Below are positions 60,718-64,000 of a stretch of DNA of 64,000 nt, in pieces. The stretch's first letter is position 1, and each line of letters opens with the position of its first letter. This DNA is from Kitasatospora atroaurantiaca (GTDB lineage Bacteria; Actinomycetota; Actinomycetes; Streptomycetales; Streptomycetaceae): the NCBI RefSeq assembly GCF_007828955.1, contig NZ_VIVR01000001.1, positions 496,001 through 560,000 of the forward strand. The letters run 5' to 3'. Position numbers and translations under genes: made by a program. The notes under the pieces are model-generated. The model had not been told where the DNA came from. It worked only from the letters and a program-made list of their open reading frames with translations, and made no database searches.

Positions 60718-61992
60718 GTGACCGCATCCAACGCGGCGGAGCCCGACTCGGCGCCGCAGCTCGGCGGCATACCCGTCCACGAGCGGCTCAGGGCCGCCGC
60801 GGCGGCCCTGGCACCCGCGGTGATGGCCCGGCTCGTCGAGGGGCTTCCCGCCTACGGGGCACTCCCCTCCGAACAGCTTCGCGGCGAGGTCACCCGGGAG
60901 GTGGACCGCGGCATCCGGGCCTTCACCGAGGTGCTGCGCACCGGCGAGCCGCCGGGAGAGACCGAACTGGCGAGGATCAGCGAATCATCGGCCCGGCGCG
61001 CGGACGAGGGCGTACCGCTGGAGGCCGTCGTCGGGGCCTACCACTTCGGTGCGCAGGAGTGCGCGGCCCGGGTCCTCGCGGCCGCAGGGCCGGGCGACCT
61101 GCCGGACCTGCTGCTGGTCCAGGACCGGCTGCTCGGCTACCTCCGCCTGGTGAGCTGCGCGGTCGCGGCCGGGTACGTCCAGGAGCGGCAGGCGGCGCTC
61201 AGCGACGAGCAGGTCGCCCGGCAGTCGCTGCTGTCCCGGCTGCTGGAGGGCGGCGACCCACAGACCGCGGCCGACCGCGCTGGCCTCCCGCTGCCGCCCT
61301 GCTACCTGGTCCTGGGCATCACCATGGGACCGCACCCCGACGAGCTGCTGCCCGGTGTGAACCACACCGTCGCCGCCCGCCGCAAACTCCGGCGGCTGCG
61401 CAACGAACTGCAGCGCCAGACCGCGGGCGACCCGCTGTCCGCGCTGTCCGGGAACGGCGGCCTGGTGCTGATCCCCTCCGACACACCGCCGGGCGACTTC
61501 GGCAGCACGGACCGGGACCGGCTCTCCCGGCTGGTCGAACACCTCGGCCGGATGTGCGGCGCCGAGCTGCTGGTGGCAGCGGCCGCCGCCGCACCGGGGG
61601 GCGTGGCGGACGCCGCCCGACTGGTGGGCGAGGTACGGGAGGTGGCGCAGGCATCCGGCCGCGGACCCGGGCTGTACCTCCTCGACGACGTCCTGCTGGA
61701 GTACCAGCTGAGCCGCCCGAGCCGGGCCAGGGACAGGCTCGCCGTGCTGCTCGACCCACTGACCCGGCGCCCCGAACTGCTCGACACGCTGCGCACGTTC
61801 CTCGCTTGCGGCCTCGACCGGCGCCAGGCGGCCGCCCGCCTCCAGGTCCACCCCAACACGGTCGACTACCGCCTGCGCAAGGCCACGGAGCTCACCGGCC
61901 TGGACGCCGCCCGGGGCGCCGACCAGCTGACACTGCGCGCCGCGCTGGCCGCCCACGACACCGTCCGGCACGGCGGACACGACATCGGCTGA
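60718..61992 (+). CDS. PucR-family transcriptional regulator
   Basis: A 424-residue cytoplasmic regulator. The N-terminal ~180 residues are the RsbRD-like helical sensor (VHERLRAAAAALAPAVMARL, LEAVVGAYHFGAQECAARVL). The middle has the GGDEF-like CdaR fold (LPPCYLVLGITMGPHPDELL...LVEHLGRMCGAELLVAAAAA). The C-terminal HTH_30 is TLRTFLACGLDRRQAAARLQ and VHPNTVDYRLRKATELTGL. The start GTG 60718 has GAGGTGGATT upstream. Members activate or repress adjacent catabolic genes; the divergent lipase is the probable target. Confidence 0.9.
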   Translation: MTASNAAEPDSAPQLGGIPVHERLRAAAAALAPAVMARLVEGLPAYGALPSEQLRGEVTREVDRGIRAFTEVLRTGEPPGETELARISESSARRADEGVPLEAVVGAYHFGAQECAARVLAAAGPGDLPDLLLVQDRLLGYLRLVSCAVAAGYVQERQAALSDEQVARQSLLSRLLEGGDPQTAADRAGLPLPPCYLVLGITMGPHPDELLPGVNHTVAARRKLRRLRNELQRQTAGDPLSALSGNGGLVLIPSDTPPGDFGSTDRDRLSRLVEHLGRMCGAELLVAAAAAAPGGVADAARLVGEVREVAQASGRGPGLYLLDDVLLEYQLSRPSRARDRLAVLLDPLTRRPELLDTLRTFLACGLDRRQAAARLQVHPNTVDYRLRKATELTGLDAARGADQLTLRAALAAHDTVRHGGHDIG

Positions 61993-62001
61993 TGCCGCCC
62001 G

Positions 62002-62029
62002 CGCCGGCCGAGCAGCCGCCCGGCCGGCG
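62002..62029 (+). terminator. Probable terminator after the PucR gene
   Basis: CGCCGGCCG and CGGCCGGCG form a nine-base stem ten bases after the stop. The GC-rich context means that such stems arise easily, so support is moderate. Confidence 0.45.
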
Positions 62030-62238
62030 GGCGCGCCGAACGCCTCGGCCGCAACAGGGCGGCCGCCGCAGTTCCTCTGCCGCCGGCCGGGCTCGGCCCC
62101 GGGGTCGGAGCTTGCCCCGTGGCAGGTGGTGGCGGTGCACCCGGCGGAGTGACCTGCCGGTGCTGTCGCCGCGGATCGCCCGGTACGGGCTGCGCATGTT
62201 GGGTTCGTACCGATCCCGGACAACGTCAGGAACCGCAC

Positions 62239-64000
62239 ATGCCGCACGTCCTCACCGTGGACCACCCGCCCGGGCCGCCGCACCGACCGTCCCTGCCAGG
62301 ACTGCGCGTCCTCGTCCTCGCGCTGCTCGCCGCCCTGCTGCTCGCCGTCGGCGTGACTCCCGCGCACGCCGCGCCCGGGCCGGGGGTCAGGGCGCTGCGC
62401 CCCGGCGTCCCGGGGACCGCCCTCGGCTGGGGACGGGGCAACAACGGCCAGCTCGGCGACGGCACCACCATCGCCAACCGCACGACGCCCGACCGCGTCT
62501 GCGGGGGTGCCCCGTGCACCGGGCCGCTCCAGGATGTGATCTCGCTCTCGAGCGGCGACCTCCACACGCTCGCGCTGCGTTCGGACGGCACCGTCCTCGC
62601 GTGGGGCAACAACGCCTCCGGTCAGCTCGGCAACGGCACGTACACCGATCAGGCCACCCCGACGCCGGTCTGCGCCGCCGGTCAGAGCGCACCCTGCTCG
62701 GCATTCCTCAGCGGCGTTGTCGCCGTCGCCGCCGGCTACTCGTACAGCCTGGCGCTGCTTGCCGACGGCACCGTCGCCGCCTGGGGCTCCAACGCCTTCG
62801 GCCAGCTCGGCGACGGCACCACCAGCTCACGCAACACGCCGGTCACGACCTGTCGGTACAGCTGCACGTCCGCACTCTCGAACGTGGTCGCCATCACCGC
62901 CGGGGGCGGCAACCTCGCCCTGCTCTCCAGCGGCTTCGTCTTCTCCTGGGGCGCCAACGAACGTGGCGAGCTCGGCAACGGCACCACCACCAACTCGACC
63001 TCTGCCGAGCCGGTCTGCGCCGACCAGGCGTGCAACGCGTCGCTGACCGGCATCACCGCCGTCTCAGCCGGCGGAGGCCACAGCATGGCGCTGCGCTCCG
63101 ACAGCAGCGTCGTCGCCTGGGGCCTCAACGCCGACGGCGAGGTCGGCGACGGCACCACCACCGACCGTTATGCGCCGGTGCGCGTCTGCGCCGTCGGCCA
63201 GAGCGCGCCCTGCACTCAGGGCTTGACCGGCATCGCCGCCCTGGGCACCGGCGCCCTCAGCGCCGCAGTGACCACCACAGGAGCCGTCCGCACCTGGGGA
63301 TACAACTTCCTCGGTCAGCTCGGCGACGGCACCACCACCAACCGGACCACGCCCGTCATCGTCTGTGCCGTCGGCGAGAGCGCGCCCTGCACCCGGGGCC
63401 TGACCGGCGTATCCGCCGTCACCTCCGGCACCGGCCACGCCGTGGCGCTGCGCTCCGACGGCGGCGTGGTCGGCTGGGGCTGGAACACCAACGGCCAGGT
63501 AGGAGACGGCACCACCACTCAGCGGAACACGCCCGTACGTGTCTGTGCCGTCGGGGAGAGCGCGCCGTGCGGCCGGTTCCTCGAAGGCGCGACCGTCATC
63601 AGCGGCGGCACCGAGTTCACCACGGCCGTCGTACGGCCGCTGGCGGACCTCGCCGTCGCCATCAGCGCCTCCCCCGAGCCGGTCGTGAACGGTGCGAACC
63701 TGACGTACACGGTCACCGTGCGGAACAGCGGTCCGACGAGTGCGGAGGGTGTCACGCTCACCGACACGGTGCCCGCGAACGGCCGGTTCGTCAGTGCCGC
63801 CGCCAGCAAGGGCAGCTGCGTCACCCCGCCCGTCGGCTCCACCGACAGCGTGAAGTGCACCATCGGCGTGCTGGCTTCCGGCACCACGGCCACCGTCACC
63901 CTGGTGGTCAGGCCGGTCAGCACCGGTGGGGGCAGCATCACCGACACCGCGAGGGCCACGGGTACCACACCCGACCCGGACACCGACAACAACACCGCGA
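62239..64000 (+). CDS. Secreted RCC1-propeller / DUF11 protein (partial, runs off the edge)
   Basis: At least 587 residues, with AGGAA seven bases before ATG 62239. The signal peptide has a basic, Pro-rich lead and LRVLVLALLAALLLAVGVTP ending AHA-AP. Then follow seven RCC1-type repeats of the pattern V-x-x-WG-x-N-x-x-GQLG-[DN]-GTT (for example LAWGNNASGQLGNGTYTDQA), enough for a full seven-bladed propeller. Most blades have an inserted Cys pair (VCAVGQSAPC-like), probably disulfides in this exported protein. After ~residue 465 a DUF11 domain begins (DLAVAISASPEPVVNGANLT, YTVTVRNSGPTSAEGVTLTD). The stop lies outside the window. Likely a surface or matrix protein; ligand unknown. Confidence 0.88.
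   Translation, partial: MPHVLTVDHPPGPPHRPSLPGLRVLVLALLAALLLAVGVTPAHAAPGPGVRALRPGVPGTALGWGRGNNGQLGDGTTIANRTTPDRVCGGAPCTGPLQDVISLSSGDLHTLALRSDGTVLAWGNNASGQLGNGTYTDQATPTPVCAAGQSAPCSAFLSGVVAVAAGYSYSLALLADGTVAAWGSNAFGQLGDGTTSSRNTPVTTCRYSCTSALSNVVAITAGGGNLALLSSGFVFSWGANERGELGNGTTTNSTSAEPVCADQACNASLTGITAVSAGGGHSMALRSDSSVVAWGLNADGEVGDGTTTDRYAPVRVCAVGQSAPCTQGLTGIAALGTGALSAAVTTTGAVRTWGYNFLGQLGDGTTTNRTTPVIVCAVGESAPCTRGLTGVSAVTSGTGHAVALRSDGGVVGWGWNTNGQVGDGTTTQRNTPVRVCAVGESAPCGRFLEGATVISGGTEFTTAVVRPLADLAVAISASPEPVVNGANLTYTVTVRNSGPTSAEGVTLTDTVPANGRFVSAAASKGSCVTPPVGSTDSVKCTIGVLASGTTATVTLVVRPVSTGGGSITDTARATGTTPDPDTDNNTA

Noticed and set aside
60985-62565. 526-codon minus-strand frame opposite the PucR gene
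   Set aside because: Shadow frame; no recognised motif, and it also crosses the RCC1 gene start.

Overview
The window is very GC-rich, uses many GTG and TTG starts, and encodes mycothiol-type isomerases, a SpoIIE/RsbW-type phosphatase and kinase pair, PucR and LAL regulators and a Fur/KatG locus. This points to a Streptomyces or Kitasatospora-like actinomycete. The dense, decayed insertion sequences and broken genes suggest accessory DNA, such as a chromosome arm; that placement is an inference.

Left part (1-18.7 kb): a mycothiol-dependent isomerase, a GNAT acetyltransferase, a flavohemoprotein (hmp), a frameshifted SUKH-like gene, an internally deleted nucleotidyltransferase, a TPR protein and a PIG-V-like mannosyltransferase. 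Next come three gene stumps in a row (FAD monooxygenase, XRE-cupin regulator, threonine aldolase), an MFS exporter with a SnoaL-like protein, a rhodanese and an orphan sugar-binding lipoprotein. The block ends with katG, a degenerate furA and an intact divergent Fur regulator.

Middle part (18.7-46 kb): a graveyard of mobile elements (IS630, ISKra4, IS5, IS1182, IS4, group II intron) and host remnants (LodA-like oxidase, PucR-like regulator, two beta-glucosidase tails). Intact genes survive between them: a second mycothiol isomerase, a sirtuin, an MpaB-type oxygenase, a large secreted flavoprotein, a GAF/PAS/SpoIIE phosphatase, a secreted GGxGxD protein, a YdeI-like protein, a methyltransferase, an Asp/Glu-racemase-fold protein and an alpha/beta hydrolase lacking its catalytic triad. 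One IS5-type element appears to carry a passenger gene inside its terminal repeats.

Right part (46-64 kb): the most interesting unit is a five-gene operon (46971-54334) whose reading frames overlap by 4 bp at every junction and which ends at a strong terminator. It encodes a PaaK-like adenylating enzyme, an MFS exporter, a double GNAT protein, a LuxE-like acyl-protein synthetase and a LuxC reductase fused to a second PaaK-like adenylation domain. No luciferase or luxD is present. It looks like a self-contained carboxylic-acid-to-aldehyde pathway with acyl transfer and export. A convergent LAL regulator carries a frameshift in its Walker A motif. The window ends with an RsbW-like kinase, a secretory lipase divergent from a PucR regulator, and the start of a secreted RCC1-propeller/DUF11 protein that runs off the edge.
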